DNA of 64,000 nt, from assembly GCA_028751875.1 (NCBI GenBank), contig CM054155.1:11179649-11243648 (forward strand), read 5' to 3'. The notes beneath the pieces were generated by a model, which saw only the letters and a program-made list of their open reading frames with translations, was not told where the DNA came from and ran no database searches. This stretch comes from Rapana venosa (lineage: Eukaryota; Mollusca; Gastropoda; Neogastropoda; Muricidae). The first letter of the stretch is position 1; each line of letters begins with the position of its first letter. Shown here one piece after another: positions 1 to 36,100 of the stretch. The position numbers and the translations under genes were made by a program.

Positions 1-250
1 TAGTCTCTGTTCTCTCGTATCTTTATGTCTATAGGTGTTATTCTTCATTCACTTGGTCTCTGTTCTCTCGTATCTTTATGTCTGCAGGTGTTATTCTTCA
101 TTCACTTGGTCTCTGTTCTCTCGTATTTTTATGTCTGCAGGTGTTATTCTTCATTCACTTAGTCTCTGTTCTCTCGTATCTTTATGTCTGCAGGTGTTAT
201 TCTTCATTCACTTGGTCTCTGTTCTCTCGTATCTTTATGTCTGCGGGTCT
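1..250. repeat. 53-bp tandem repeat
   Basis: About 4.7 copies of a 53-bp unit containing gtctctgttctctcgtatc and ggtgttattcttcattcac, with few differences between copies. It lies in the NALCN intron downstream of exon J. The open frames across it are only the repeat read in different phases. Between 361 and 400 there is a CA-rich stretch; nothing else is seen in 251-487. Confidence 0.9.
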
Positions 251-469
251 TGTTCTGGTTCTAGTTGATATTTTCCTCCACACATTTGCCTTCATCCTCC
301 TCTCTTGGAAAAAGGAAAGAAATGATCGCCGAAAGACCTAGAAAAGAAAATCAGACGAATACATAAGCACACACACACAAACACACACATAACACACAGC
401 CACACCAATCCCTCCAGACTTAAAAGCTCGCATACCAGTCATCCCCTGTACACTTCCCACACACAGCTA

Positions 470-23361
<22,892 letters not shown>

Positions 23362-23861
23362 NNNNNNNNNNNNNNNNNNNNNNNNNNNNNNNNNNNNNNN
23401 NNNNNNNNNNNNNNNNNNNNNNNNNNNNNNNNNNNNNNNNNNNNNNNNNNNNNNNNNNNNNNNNNNNNNNNNNNNNNNNNNNNNNNNNNNNNNNNNNNNN
23501 NNNNNNNNNNNNNNNNNNNNNNNNNNNNNNNNNNNNNNNNNNNNNNNNNNNNNNNNNNNNNNNNNNNNNNNNNNNNNNNNNNNNNNNNNNNNNNNNNNNN
23601 NNNNNNNNNNNNNNNNNNNNNNNNNNNNNNNNNNNNNNNNNNNNNNNNNNNNNNNNNNNNNNNNNNNNNNNNNNNNNNNNNNNNNNNNNNNNNNNNNNNN
23701 NNNNNNNNNNNNNNNNNNNNNNNNNNNNNNNNNNNNNNNNNNNNNNNNNNNNNNNNNNNNNNNNNNNNNNNNNNNNNNNNNNNNNNNNNNNNNNNNNNNN
23801 NNNNNNNNNNNNNNNNNNNNNNNNNNNNNNNNNNNNNNNNNNNNNNNNNNNNNNNNNNNNN
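23362..23861. other. Assembly gap of exactly 500 N
   Basis: The same length as the second gap (63115-63614), so this is a placeholder for unknown distance between contigs. Order and orientation across it are not proven by sequence. Confidence 1.
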
Positions 23862-24144
23862 TTTTTGTCTCCCCCCCCCCCCCCCCTCTCTCTCTCTTCT
23901 CCCCTTCTCCCTTCTCTCCCCTCTCTTTTCCTCTCTCTCTTTCTCTCTCTGCAAATCTGATGTCATTTATTTATTTTTATATGGGGGTTTTTTTCATTTC
24001 ATGGCGTCACTTTTCTTTGATATATGCTTTCATGGTCTGTAGTTTTTATGTACCCCATGAAAATGGCAAGGCTAAATTCATTAACATTGTCATTTCTTTG
24101 TCAGTATTCCTCTTTCTCTCTCTTCTCCTTCTCTTTTTTCCCTC

Positions 24145-24184
<40 letters not shown>

Positions 24185-24185
24185 C

Positions 24186-24227
<42 letters not shown>

Positions 24228-24429
24228 CTCCTCTCTCTCTCCTCTCCTCTCTCTCTCTCTTTCTCTCCTCTCCCCTCTCCCCTGAAAAATGAGTAGAGTC
24301 ATTTTCAAATTTTACCCCACGGCGGGAACGGGTTTGAAAAAACCTGAGTATTTTATTCATTATCCTGAAAAAAAAGAATTTGTTTCTTTTACTTACAAGG
24401 TAGATTTTTTTTTTATACTTTATTGGTTT

Positions 24430-25480
24430 TACCCTTTTATTAGTGAGTGTAGGGGTTTTGCCTTATTTTATTATCATGAAATTCTTTTTTGTATGAGTAT
24501 AATTAAAAAGTTTTTGGTGATCGGTGATGGGTATTACATTTTTAATTTCCCCTGAAACCCCCCCACCCCCCACCCCCCCCCCACTCACACACAAAAACCA
24601 CACACAAAAACACACACACACACACACACACCACACACAACAACACACACACACCACACACAATACCACACACACATTTCCCACACCACTCACCCTATTC
24701 TCTCCTCAATGACGTGTGGTTTTAGATTTCTTTTTGTTTTGTTTCTTTTTTTTCATTGTGGGGATGTATGGGTTTAAATTTATTTCATTATCATGAAAAA
24801 ATTTTAACAAAAACTAAATGAGGTTGAGGGATGCATACTGTTTTGGGAATTTTTAATTGGATATTACCTGAAATACCACACACACACTCTCGTCTCCTGT
24901 TCCCCCTCCCCCCCTTTTTATCTTTCCCGTTAAAGTTTTTTTTCCGAAAAGGATTAAATTTTTTAAATTTTTCAATCTTTTTTGGTTTTTTTCCCCTGTA
25001 CTTAATTTTTAAGAGTGCCCTATTTCAATAATTTTTATTATGTGTACCAGTATTGTACCATTTGACAAGTGTAATTTTATCTTTTGTTTTTTAAAAGTTT
25101 GGTTGTGTATTTTTCTTGGCTCTGTTGGTGTTCTTGTTTTTGTTGTTTGTCTGTTTTTCCTTTTCATTTTCTTTGTTGGTTTGGTTTTTTTTTTTCCTTT
25201 TTTTTGTTTGTTTTTTTGGTTGGGTTTTTTGGGGGGGGGGGTGGGGGGGGGGGGTATTTTTAGGGTTTTTCTTTTTTGCTTCTTTTGGGGGGTAGGGTTG
25301 GGGGGGGAGCTTTTTTAAAAGGTTTTTTCCCCCTTGTTTTTATTGGAGACGGGGATAAGTTTTGGGGGTTATTTTATTAAATGATCCCTAACGGGGGGGG
25401 TGAAGTAAAAAACACTTTTGGGCTTATTCATTACCTCAAATAAAAAATTTTATCATTGTCTTTTTTCATTGTCATTTCTT
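24430..25480 (+). repeat. Left arm of a large imperfect inverted repeat
   Basis: The reverse complement of this arm can be followed through 27880-28810. Anchors include cccccttgtttttattgg (25333-25350) against the data at 28040-28056, tttggttgtgtattttt against aaaacacaaccaaac (28290-28303), and gaaataaatttaaacccat against gaaataaatttaatacccaa. The arms differ mostly by homopolymer length. Boundaries are approximate. Confidence 0.75.
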
Positions 25481-27879
25481 TCCCTCTCTTCCTCTCTCCT
25501 CCTCTCTCTTCTCTCCCTCTCTCTCTCTCTCTCCTCTCTCTTTCTCCTCTCTCTCTCTCTCTCTCTGGGTTTTGTGAGGATGCTGAACAAATTTTATATT
25601 GGTTTTTTTTTTGTTGTTCCCTAAAATGCTCTCTTCTCTCTCTCTCCCCTCTTCTCTTCTCTCTCCTCTCTCCCTCTCTCCCCTCTCTCTCTCTCTCTTC
25701 TCCCTCTCTCTCTTCTCTCTCTCCTCTCTCTCTCTCTCCTCTTCTTGCGGTCCCCTCTTTTTGATTTATCCATATTATTTAATTAGATCAGTGTATCATT
25801 TTCATGTTAATTTTGATTTATTGGAATTATATGTTTTTTAAGTATATCTCTTTTCTAAAAAAAAAAATACCATGTTCCTTGAAAAAATGTCAATCAGTTT
25901 GGGGTTTTGTATTGCAAAATTTTTAAAAATTTTTTTTAAAGTGCGTTATGCTTTGTTTTGTTTATGTCCCCCAATCGGGGAACCCCCATGAAAAAAGTAT
26001 GGGGGCATGCTTATTCTGTTACCCTTGAAAAATAAAATTCATTCAATTTCCCCCTTTATCATTCCCTTTTCTTCATCTCTCTCTCTCTCTCTCTCTCTCT
26101 CCCCCTCTCTCTTCTCTCTTCTCCCCCTCTCTCTCTCTCATCAAAAATGGTTTATTCCCCTTTTATTGGTGGGGCTTTTTTTTTTCTCCCTTTGTTATTT
26201 TTGTGGGTTTTATTTTTTGTACTGGTGGTACTGGGGGTTGGGTTTTTTTAATATATGATGTGTTCCTAAAGGGGGGGGAAATGGTTAATTTTTTTTTAAA
26301 AACCCTCTGGTTAAAATTTTTATCCTCAAAAAAAACGAATTTGATTTTATTTGCTCTCTCTTCGCAAAGGGTGTCCCTCAACAACCAAAAGAAACGTTTA
26401 TGGGGGACGTTGTTTTTGCGAGTTCGCCCCTCTGTTTTCAGTCACGATGAAAAAAAAATATTGGTCTTTCAATTGAAACAAACAAAAACTATGCCTTTTG
26501 CAGATTCGGACGAATATAAACCCAGACCGTGGCAAACGCAAGCAAAAGCATTTGCGCGCCTTAAAACCCGGGTTTCCCTTTACAAGGAGGCCTTTTTTGT
26601 CCGTGGGGAAATGACAAAATTTGCAAAAACCCCATACACGCAATAGATGTAAAAAACAAACGAGTGCTTTTCCATTACCTCGAAATAAAAAAATAAAGAA
26701 AGAAAAAATGTAATATACACCGACCGCTAAGGGGTTACATCTTGTCCATCTTTTTTCGGTAAGTTGGATGGTTTGGGACTGTGGTTTTTTTTGTCCCCCG
26801 GCATCATTTCAAACCATAGCTGCACTGCTGTCTACTGGGGCATAGCGCAAATTTTTCTTCAGGAACTGTGGGGGGGGAGAAGAAGGGGGAAAAGAGGATG
26901 AAGATCCAAGGGGAGGAAGACAGACAGACAAAAAGAGACAGACAAAAACTGATTGATTGATTTATTTTATTTAAAGAAGGGGAAATGAGATAGGGGGATC
27001 TGCAAAGAAGGCAGACTGACAACAGAGACGACGAGGGTTGATTGATTGATTAAAAAGGAGACTGAGGTGAAGGGGCTCAAGGAGGGGGAGAGAGAGAGAG
27101 GAGAGGGGAGAGGAGAGAGAAGAGGGGAGAGAAGGGAGAGAGAGAGAGAGAGAAAGACAGACAACGACAACAGACAGACAACAAAAAAAGACAGACTATT
27201 ATTTTTTTGATTATTGATTGATTATTGATTTATTGATTGATGGGTGAGGGGACTGCAAGGGAAGAAGACAACGAAAAGGGCAACAGACAGACGTTGATTG
27301 ATTGATTGAAAGAAGGAAGTAGGGTAGGGAAAATCAAGGAAGGAGAGAGAAGAGAGAGAGAAAGAGGAGACAGACAGAAGACAAGGGGGCAGACAAAGAC
27401 AGAAGAGAAAGACAGACAGAGATTGATTGATTTATTGATTGATTTATTTATTGTTTTTTGATTGATTTATTGAAGAAGGGGAAACTGGGTTAGGAGATCG
27501 CAAGGAAGAGACAGACAAAACAGACAGACTGATTTTATTGATTGATTGATTTATTGATTTAAAGAAGGGGGAACTGAGGTTGAGGAGATCGAAGGAGAGA
27601 ACAGACAGAGACAGACAAAAGATATTGATTATTTATTGTTTATTTTTGATTGATTGATTGATTTAAAGAAGGAGAACTAGGATGAGGAGATCTGCAAGGA
27701 GACAGACAACAACACAGACGACAGAATGATTGATTATTGATTGATTGATTATTGAAATCATTATTCACAAGGGGCACGGATGAAAATTTAAAAATTTTTT
27801 CACCGGGCCCCTTTCGCCAAAGGGGCTTCCTTTTCAAAGAAGGGGAGAGAGGAGAGAAGAAGAGAAGAGAGAGGGAAAA

Positions 27880-28810
27880 GAGAGAGGAGAAGGGGAGGAG
27901 AGAAGGAGAGACAAGACAAGAAATACAAGAAAAAATTCTTTTTTTTCGAGGAAAAAGAATAAGCAACATGTGCTTTTTTACTCCATCCCCCCCCTTAGGG
28001 GTACTCTTTAAAAATAATTCCCCCAAAACTTATACAGTCTCACAATAAAAACAAGGGGGGAAAAAACCCTTTTTAAAACACCCCCCCCCCCAACAACCCC
28101 CCCCCCCCCCCCAAGGGCAAATAAAAAAAAATCCCAAAAACCCCCCCCTACCCCCCCCCCCAAAAAAACTTAACCCCAAAAAAAACAAACAAACAAAAGA
28201 GAAGGAAAACCAAACCAACAAAAGATGATAAAAAAAAAAAAAACAAAAAACAACACAACAAAACAAAACAAAAAACAAAGCCAAAAAAAAAACACAACCA
28301 AACTTTAAAAATCATAAAGATAAACACTCACCTTGTCAAAAAGGGACACATTTTGTTACCATAATTATAAAATATTGAAAAAGGGACTCATTAAAACTTA
28401 AATAAGGGCAATCCAATAAGTATTGAAAATTTTAAAAATAGAATCCTTTACAGGATATACAGACATAAGCGGACATAAAAGGGGGAGAGAGGAGGAGACA
28501 GGACAGGACAGAGAGAAAGAGAGTGGTGTGTGTTATTTTAGAGATAAAATCCAATATAAAATCCCAAACGAGGATATCAACACTCATTTTGATTATACTC
28601 GTTTTTAAATTTTGTCTTATAATGAAATAAATTTAATACCCAACATCCCCACAATAAAAACAAAACAAACCAAGAAGAAAATTTTAAAAATTACAAAAAT
28701 ATGATTTCAAAACAGTCACGATAACTTCAACACTTTGTTTGTTACTCATACAAATTTTATGCATGATAACAAATTTTAAAATTTAGTACCCAACTCTCAC
28801 ACAAAAAAAA
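27880..28810 (-). repeat. Right arm of the large imperfect inverted repeat
   Basis: The partner of 24430-25480. It sits inside the GA tract that, in the second copy of the 16-kb duplication, is only about 90 bp long (45183-45275). It is therefore an extra insertion of about 1 kb relative to the other copy. Confidence 0.72.
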
Positions 28811-28874
28811 GAAGAGGAGAGGAAGAGAGAGAAGAAGAGAGAGAGAAGGAAGAGGAGAGAGAGGAGAAAGAGAA

Positions 28875-29628
28875 GAGAGACTATTTCAATTCTCTTTTTG
28901 GTCGCCAGCATTATCATCCACTCCCTTTAACATATACAAAATCGAAGCTCGACTACGTTCCTCAGAAGAAAAAATCGGAGCACATTACCCCCCTCCTCGA
29001 TCTCTCCCACGGCTGCCTGTGCTACAGAGAAGTAGAATATAAGTCAGTACCCTCTGTTACAAAATGTCTCCACATAACTGCAACCCTCCTACCTCTGTGA
29101 AGTCTTAACCTGTACACTCCTTCACCGTTTCCCTCCGCTCTGCTGCAGATACTTGTGCCTACAAACCTAGAATCAACCAATCATACTGATGGCCGCCGCT
29201 CTTTCTCTATTACGGTTCCATCAACTCTGGAATAGCTCCCTCTCTCTCTCTTCGCCAGAAGCCTAGCTATGACACTTTTTATATCAGCCTCAAGACATTT
29301 TATTTCAAACTTAAGATTTCCCCCTCCTGACTCATATCAGACACTATCCCACCAACCACTAACCCATGTCCTATCACCCTGCTATAATGACCTGGGTCGT
29401 GTGTGTGTGTGCTGTTGAAAAACATTTGACTATTGCAATTTATTTCATAATTTTGTCTGCAGCGACCATGTATGTAATAGTCTGTTTTGAACTATTGGTT
29501 ATTTGTCATTGGTTGTATGACTGTGTAATATTAGGTCGAAATGCATGCGCTTTTGATTTGTCTCTTGCAAATAATAGCGCTATTATAAAGTTTCCATTTA
29601 TTATAATTATATATTATTATTATTATAG
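28875..29628 (+). mobile_element. L2/CR1-like LINE 3' end, copy 1
   Basis: The degenerate C-terminus of a reverse-transcriptase polyprotein is recognisable in broken frames: D-Y-C-N-S-L, then L-R-R-K-K-S-E-H-I-T-P-L-L, Y-R-E-V-E-Y-K, K-C-L-H-I-T-A, L-Y-T-P-S and L-R-S-A-A-D-T, then the stop and a 3' untranslated region. It ends in aatagcgctattataaagtt, tccatttattat and ATT repeats at about 29628. The first 65 bases are damaged relative to copy 2. Confidence 0.75.
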
Positions 29629-30198
29629 ACAGACAGACCAGACAGCAACAAATTATTCTTGAAATTTTGCCCTCATCAGAAAAATAAATCAGTATATATA
29701 ATATATAGTATAATATATATATAAATATATAATCATATATTTATTTAATATTCGATCGCGCACGGATGTTGTGTGTACATAGTTATGTGATACCAAAAAA
29801 AAAAAAAAAAAAAAAATAATAAAGGGGGGGTACACGAAACAAGCAAAAATACACCAATTCTTTTTAATAAACAAAACAGAGAGGGAGAAATAAAGCCAAA
29901 AATAAAGCTCACACAAAGATCTAATAACATGAATGCTGTCAGGAAAACAACAGATTTTGTCCTGGAAACTTACTGCCTTACTACAAATCAGTGACAGGCT
30001 ACATGATCATTCATTATACGACATTCATTGGAGTTCAGCCCTGTACAGCCTGCAGTCCTCCCTAACCGCTCAGAACGACCTGCCCACACCTGTGGAGTTT
30101 TGGTGTTGGTTTTCTTGTATCTATACCCAACGGAGCTGACCCATTTAGAAACTGCGCTATCAACCAACCATAGCCGGTTTGGCTGTTTTGCTGTTGAT

Positions 30199-30253
<55 letters not shown>

Positions 30254-31109
30254 TTGGGGGTTTTTTTTTTGTTTTTTTTTTTTTGTTGTCGTTGGTGTAA
30301 AAGAAAGCAGTGTTCAATCAAAGGGAAACAAAAACTGGTGCTGTTTACATCAACCATTTCCCTTGAAAAGGAGGGGTCCTCCTCTTTACCGGGAAAAAGT
30401 GATCAGCTATAATCTTTTTCTTTCTTTTTTAATTAAGAAGAAGAAAAAAAGAAAAGTAAGGGCAACCTATTTCACTATCGGATGAAAAACGTTTCCAAAA
30501 AAACAGGTGCCACCACAAACGGAAGCTGACAAATTAGTCAGTCAAAATTACAAACTTTATGATCACAAAACTGATTCTCGAACTGATGAACAGTAATTGT
30601 ACTATAACATTAATCCCGATCCATTTCTTTGTCGATTGGTTGTACATACTAACACCTTGTCATTGCAAGCAACTGAGGTGACCCATTTTTGAGTGTTGTT
30701 GTATTTTTCTTAAGCATTCACTGACTTTTTAAAAAAATCAAAATACAAGAAAAACATGTAGGCATACACATATGGGACAAAAAATATCAAAAAAGAACAA
30801 AATAAACTTTTAAACTGATGTATGAATATGTTTTGGTATTTGTCAGATGTTATCATGTTGCAAGACAATGTTATCTGAAATGGGCAAAATTAATAGCGTT
30901 CACAGACTAGCAAATGTAGACATCGTAAACGCAGTTATACATGTTCAATTGATGGGTAATACTTAAAACCTGATAAACATTATGAAACACTGAGCAAATG
31001 ATATCTTTGCAGACAAGAACAAAAAGAACTTTATCGTTTTATTATGTGTGCATGATGGACATAGTAAAGCATTTCAATAGCCTAAATAATTTGAATTGAA
31101 AACGTTTGA

Positions 31110-31375
31110 GAAACCTATATCCATTCATTTATTTTTATTTATTTATTTATTCTTTTAATTTCGATGATAATGAAAATTAATAAGCACTCATGTGCTTTGT
31201 TTACATCAGTCCCCGTTGTACGCAGTGATGTAAATTTTGTCATGCGTTCCCACCGGCACACAATGGCCAAAACTCTTCCAAAAAGACGGAATGAGTTTCA
31301 ATGTGTGCCAGGATGATCTGCGGGCGGTCGCACACGGGACTTTTAGTTTATAGTCTCATCCAACAAAGAGAGAGG
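31110..31375 (-). repeat. Interspersed repeat family 1, copy (duplicated at 47507-47772)
   Basis: On the minus strand it shares ttggccattgtgtgccggtg, gggaacgcatgacaaaattt and ggggactgatgtaaaca with the copies at 925 and 14766. This is the longest and cleanest copy in the window, followed by a GA tract. Confidence 0.75.
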
Positions 31376-31538
31376 AGAGAGAGGAGAGAGAGAGAGAGAG
31401 AGAAGAGAGAAGAGAGAGAGAAGAGAGACAGACAGACAGACAGAGCAGACAGACAGACAGACAGACAGACAGAGGGGGGGGGGGGGATAAAATGATGAAT
31501 GAATGATCTTTTATATTTTCAAGGACAGATAGAAGAGA

Positions 31539-31569
<31 letters not shown>

Positions 31570-32288
31570 GATAGAGAGAGAGGAGAGAGAGAGAGATCAT
31601 ATGTCAATAAGGCTACAAGAAGAATGTGTCCAACCTCGTTCAAAAACCACAAAAGTATCCATGTGAGAAAGAACTCGGCTGTCTGAGAAGTATAAGAGAA
31701 ATGATAGACATATAGTCTTTTAGTTAAAAGACAAGGCACTGAATCCTTACTAAAAACAAATTGTTTATCTAGCTTGCGATGGAAACTGAAACTGTTTTAA
31801 AGACAAAAAATCAATAGTTTGGCATGTCACTTTGTATAAGTGGCATAGTTAACTTTGATCATATCTTGACATGCAGCATGCTAAAAAGTTGCATACCTGT
31901 TCTTACTTAATCATCGTCTTTGGTTGATATTCACGATCTTTACTGAATATATATCTTTTTTCAAATCGCTATTACAAAGTCCATTTGTTTCATTGTTATG
32001 ATTATTATGGACTCTAAAGACAAACTATCCATCTGTGGGACATACATTTCTGTGGTTATATTTAAAATAACTGTTTTATTGTGACTGGTAAATTCAGATA
32101 GAAATTGTGATTTTACTGTTACTGTACTTAGGAGTTACTTTAGAATTTAAATCTCCTACTTGTTTAGTGTAGATTTTGTAAATTAACCCCCTACCCAACT
32201 CCCAGACATCTCCCATTTACCGATGGCCTCTCTATTGAAGAGATGTAAAATGAATATCGAACACCACACACACACACACACACCACAA

Positions 32289-32469
32289 CGGTCTTTTAAG
32301 CGGGCCGCCGTGCCTAAACACCTCCCAGTGATCACTTTCGCACGCCCCGCACATGCCTAGGCTTAGGAAATCTCAGCATCAGGAACCCAACCGCGCAAGC
32401 GCGCCTGAGGCATAAATTATTAATGACGACATCCCCATTCGATGGCTGCCAAATGGCGGCGAAGCTAAG
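32289..32469 (+). promoter_or_regulatory. Putative CpG-rich promoter and first exon with start and donor, copy 1
   Basis: A GC- and CpG-rich island in an AT-rich contig. It includes cgcgcaagcgcgcc and ends in ccaaatggcggcgaagctaag|gtaagg. The ATG at 32453 has A at -3 and G at +4, lies in a YY1-like AAATGGCGGC motif, and is followed after M-A-A-K-L by a consensus splice donor at 32470. The next acceptor of interest on this strand is the NALCN-like exon at 44576. Joining the two keeps one frame open from this ATG into the ATG-ATG of that exon. This is inference from motifs only. Confidence 0.4.
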
Positions 32470-33144
32470 GTAAGGGACACGAGCATCCAGACCATAAACA
32501 TCGCCAGCTAGGCCCTCTGATGTAAACTCAGGTGTTTTTGGCCTGATTGCATAGATCTGTGACCTTGTTTTATCCTAACTGGTACCGATGCTCAGTTCTA
32601 CATTGTCAGTGACAATACTTCTCTATGTTCTGTGCCTTTTTTTGGTTTGATTTGGACTGAAAAATCTATCCTCTGTTTTCCAGGAAAGACACAATAAAAC
32701 TAACCATAAACCACTTAATGTTACCTGAGTAAGATACAACCATCATTTAGTTTTCAAACATTTTGACACTATCTTTGGCATCTGATTGTACATTACCAGT
32801 CAGTTGATAGCAATTATAACCATTTTATGTGTGCCACAGGGCTACCGAGTGGAGTTGCGGAGGTGGGGGGGGAGGGGGGGGGGGGGGGTGTTTACAGTGG
32901 TATCATTATCTCCCCTTGTGTCTGGATAGTCTAGATCTACTGTTTTTTCTCTCGAAGTTTTTTGATGTTGGTTACACACTTCTAAGTGTTAACAAACAGT
33001 CATGATTCAACAAATACATGCGCAAGATTAATATGGAATTACCCATAAAATGTCATATCAGCTTGACAAAATGTGTAATAAATGAGGTATTGTGTAATAC
33101 ATCAATTACTGTGTGATAATCGTCACACACACACACACACACAC

Positions 33145-36100
33145 ACACACATTATCGGCAAAATTTAAAAAAAATACACACACACATTAACCCCAAATTT
33201 AAAAAAATATAATAATACACACACATTCACCACACTCAAATGCACAGTATATAATTTAATATAAATGCTCACTCATGTGTGTGAGTACACACACACATGT
33301 ACACTCCACCACAATCTAAATGGTCATGTATATAAATATAAATGCTCACACATATTATGTGTGAGAAAGTGTGTAAAAACAAAGTGCATGCATATTTTAA
33401 AACACACATTATATTATTAGTATTGAAAGAAATAGTAGTGGGCCACCTTACAGCCTATATCTTTCTCCATTTAATATGAAAATGATTTGATTAAAAAAGA
33501 TTTCAAGCAAAAACCCAATTAAATTTGAAATTAAGTTTGATTGCTCAAGACAAAATGGGCTAAGAAATGAAATCTTTTCAATGACATCATTGAAACATTT
33601 CGTGTGTGGACTAGCCTATGCCTTTTTGCTTGAGCTGCCAGAATAATTGGCTCCCTGATAAGCTATTTGGTCATAAATCATAAATGTGATGAAGCGCATT
33701 GCCATTTATGAAAAGGCACTTTGCAGCAAGACACTTATCATCATGAACAAAAAATAATGTCCAATTAAAACTGCCTTTGAAAAATAATCAGAGAAAAATA
33801 TGTACTTTATATTGTTATAATGCTCACAGGCCATTTGCACACAAATCCCAATATGTAAATTTTGAAAGATAATAAACATCTCAGTAATCCTCATGCTTGA
33901 TGTTTCAGAAAGCATATTTTTTCAAATGCTAAGATAATAAGAACATCATAACCTAAACATGTCAAATTCTTACAGTTTACTTGGTATAATGCCAACAACT
34001 GATTTTAATTATGTATAAATATAAAAGTCAACTTATGGATAATCTAAACAGTTGCAACATGTGATCAAAAAAAAGTTTTGATAATAAGCCTAACCGATGA
34101 AAACAAGCTTTGATAACAGCTTTCACTTTAAAATTTTTTTTTATAATTCAGTAATATTTGTTACACTTCAGTAATAGGCTAAACTTTAATCATGCACAAT
34201 CATATTAACAAATATAACATGCATATATTTGCGTCAGATTTCTCTGCATGAAAATCGGCTGGAGAGACGTGACACAGAGCAGCGTCCACCCATTTTCTTT
34301 TTTTCTGTCTATAAACTGCATTGTTTTCCCTATCCAGAGTGGCTTTTTTATACAGAATTTTGCCAGGGACAACTCTCTTGTTGCATTAGCTCTTTTACAT
34401 GCACTATATAACTTTTGTGTAACACATGGGACCTCCATGCTACCATCTTCCATCCAAAAGATTTTAGCACCCAGATCAACCACTCATGGAGTAAAGTGCA
34501 TGGGGAAAAGTTTTAGACCAAACCACAGCACACACTTTCTAGGACGGTGCATTAGCCCTAGCTCCTTGACCACTGATCCAACATACATAGCACACATATA
34601 AATATTTGATTTATTGTGTAGCCTAGGTCTATTGAATCTGGATCATGTTTGCCTTAATTTATATTAACTTAATTGTATTTAGGCTATAATGATGCATCTG
34701 GAAAGATTCCTAAAACTCAAAGTAAAGGCCTTTGGTGATAGTTAATGGTGGAGCACTTTTCATTATTAACAAGTGTCAAGTCACCCATCCACATGATATA
34801 TGATATTCTTATGGCCAGTTTAGAACTTGCTGCCATTGAAAGATGATAATACTAAAAAAAGAGGAATAAAGTAGGCTCCAGAATAAATGGTTCACAAAAA
34901 TACTATAACATATAACAGCAAGAGAAGAAATACACAACTGGGTCTAATGATCTGATGCGCCTTATGTTTGGGGAGCTGTAAAGAAGGGACTGCAGTGGGA
35001 TAATAAGGTTTAATCCAGTTAAGTAGTCCGTTATCGTAGATAATACCCCAAGACAATCCATACTCTTATAGAGGCTGCACAATGCGCGCGCGTGCACACA
35101 CACACACCACACACACACACAGTACACACACACACAACACACACACATCTCTATTTGTTCTATGATGCCTTTTATCTTCAAAGTCTTATATGGTGGCATT
35201 TGTTCCATTTAGTTTTGAATTTTGTAATTTGCCATCACTACTAGGGCTAGCTAGTATAATTTGAATGATTGTCATCTAACTGTTTCAATAGCTACTTACA
35301 TAGTTTAAATCACACACACACTTTACCACTTTGACAGTTTTTGTTTGATATTGTAACAAATGTCATCACTATTATAACTAAAGTTTGTCAGTCAAACCAT
35401 TTAGAGGTACTTAGAAAGTTCACTAACCTGCACGTGGCACACACACACACATACACACACACACACAGCTATTGTCAGTATTTTGTTTTCATATTAAAAA
35501 ATGTATTTTCATCACTTCCTAATGCTATAGAACTTGAATGTTTGTCACTTAAATTCACAAACCACTGAATAGGTACTTACATAGTTCACAACACCACACA
35601 CACACACAACACACCCACACACACACATTATCCTCAAATTAGCAAAAATACAACACACATTTCCTCAAAATTAAAAAAAATATAACACACACACATTCAC
35701 CACACTCAAAGCACAGAATAAATAATTAATATGAAATGCCTCACACGTTCATGTGTGTGAGTACACACACACAGTACAATTCCACCACAATCAAATGGTC
35801 ATGTATAAAAAATAAATGCTCACACAAACGTGCATAACATATGTTAATTCACACATTATCTTATAAGTATTGAAGAAATAGTAGTGGGCACCTAAGCCTA
35901 TACTTCCTCCATTATTATGAAAATGATTTTATTAAAGATTCAAGCAAAACCAATTTTGAAAAAGCAATCAAGACAAAATTGGTAAGAAATGAAATCTTTT
36001 CAATGACATCACTTAAAACATTTTTTTTGTGTGAGGACTAGGCCATATGCCTCTTGCTGAGCTGACAGAATAATTGGCTCCTGATAAGCTTTGTCAGAAT

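Larger units (their letters stand above)
23862..28870. other. Low-complexity, error-like contig start
   Basis: CT-rich tracts (23880-24285, 25480-25745, 26076-26140), long T, G and C homopolymers and fragments that read like corrupted versions of repeats found clean elsewhere. At 26480-26690 there is a recognisable but damaged family 1 repeat. At 26890-27760 there are about eight damaged copies of the GATT/GACAGACA unit seen clean at 44746-45100. No coding sequence can be trusted here. Confidence 0.8.
29629..33144. other. Copy 1: AT-rich sequence between LINE end and array
   Basis: It holds an AT microsatellite (29692-29750), A runs (29794-29815), a very long T run (30201-30252) and GA/GACAGACA repeats (31370-31600). 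The family 1 repeat is at 31110-31375 and a GC-rich island at 32289-32469. A G run is at 32863-32888. The same items occur in copy 2 at +16397. No protein gene is recognised apart from the possible first exon described separately. Confidence 0.7.

Noticed and set aside
24046..24360. Arg/Glu-rich and Leu/Ser-rich open frames
   Set aside because: Products of CT/GA repeats in the damaged contig start.
29366..29662. 98-codon hydrophobic open frame (also at 45763-46059)
   Set aside because: It lies in the 3' untranslated region of the LINE; no family resemblance and no coding signal beyond the lack of stops.
32670..32860. Acceptor-like sites (ttttccag near 32683, gtgccacag near 32839) as second exon to the putative first exon
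   Set aside because: The first gives a stop after about 19 codons in total, the second runs into a G homopolymer. Neither resembles a known protein.
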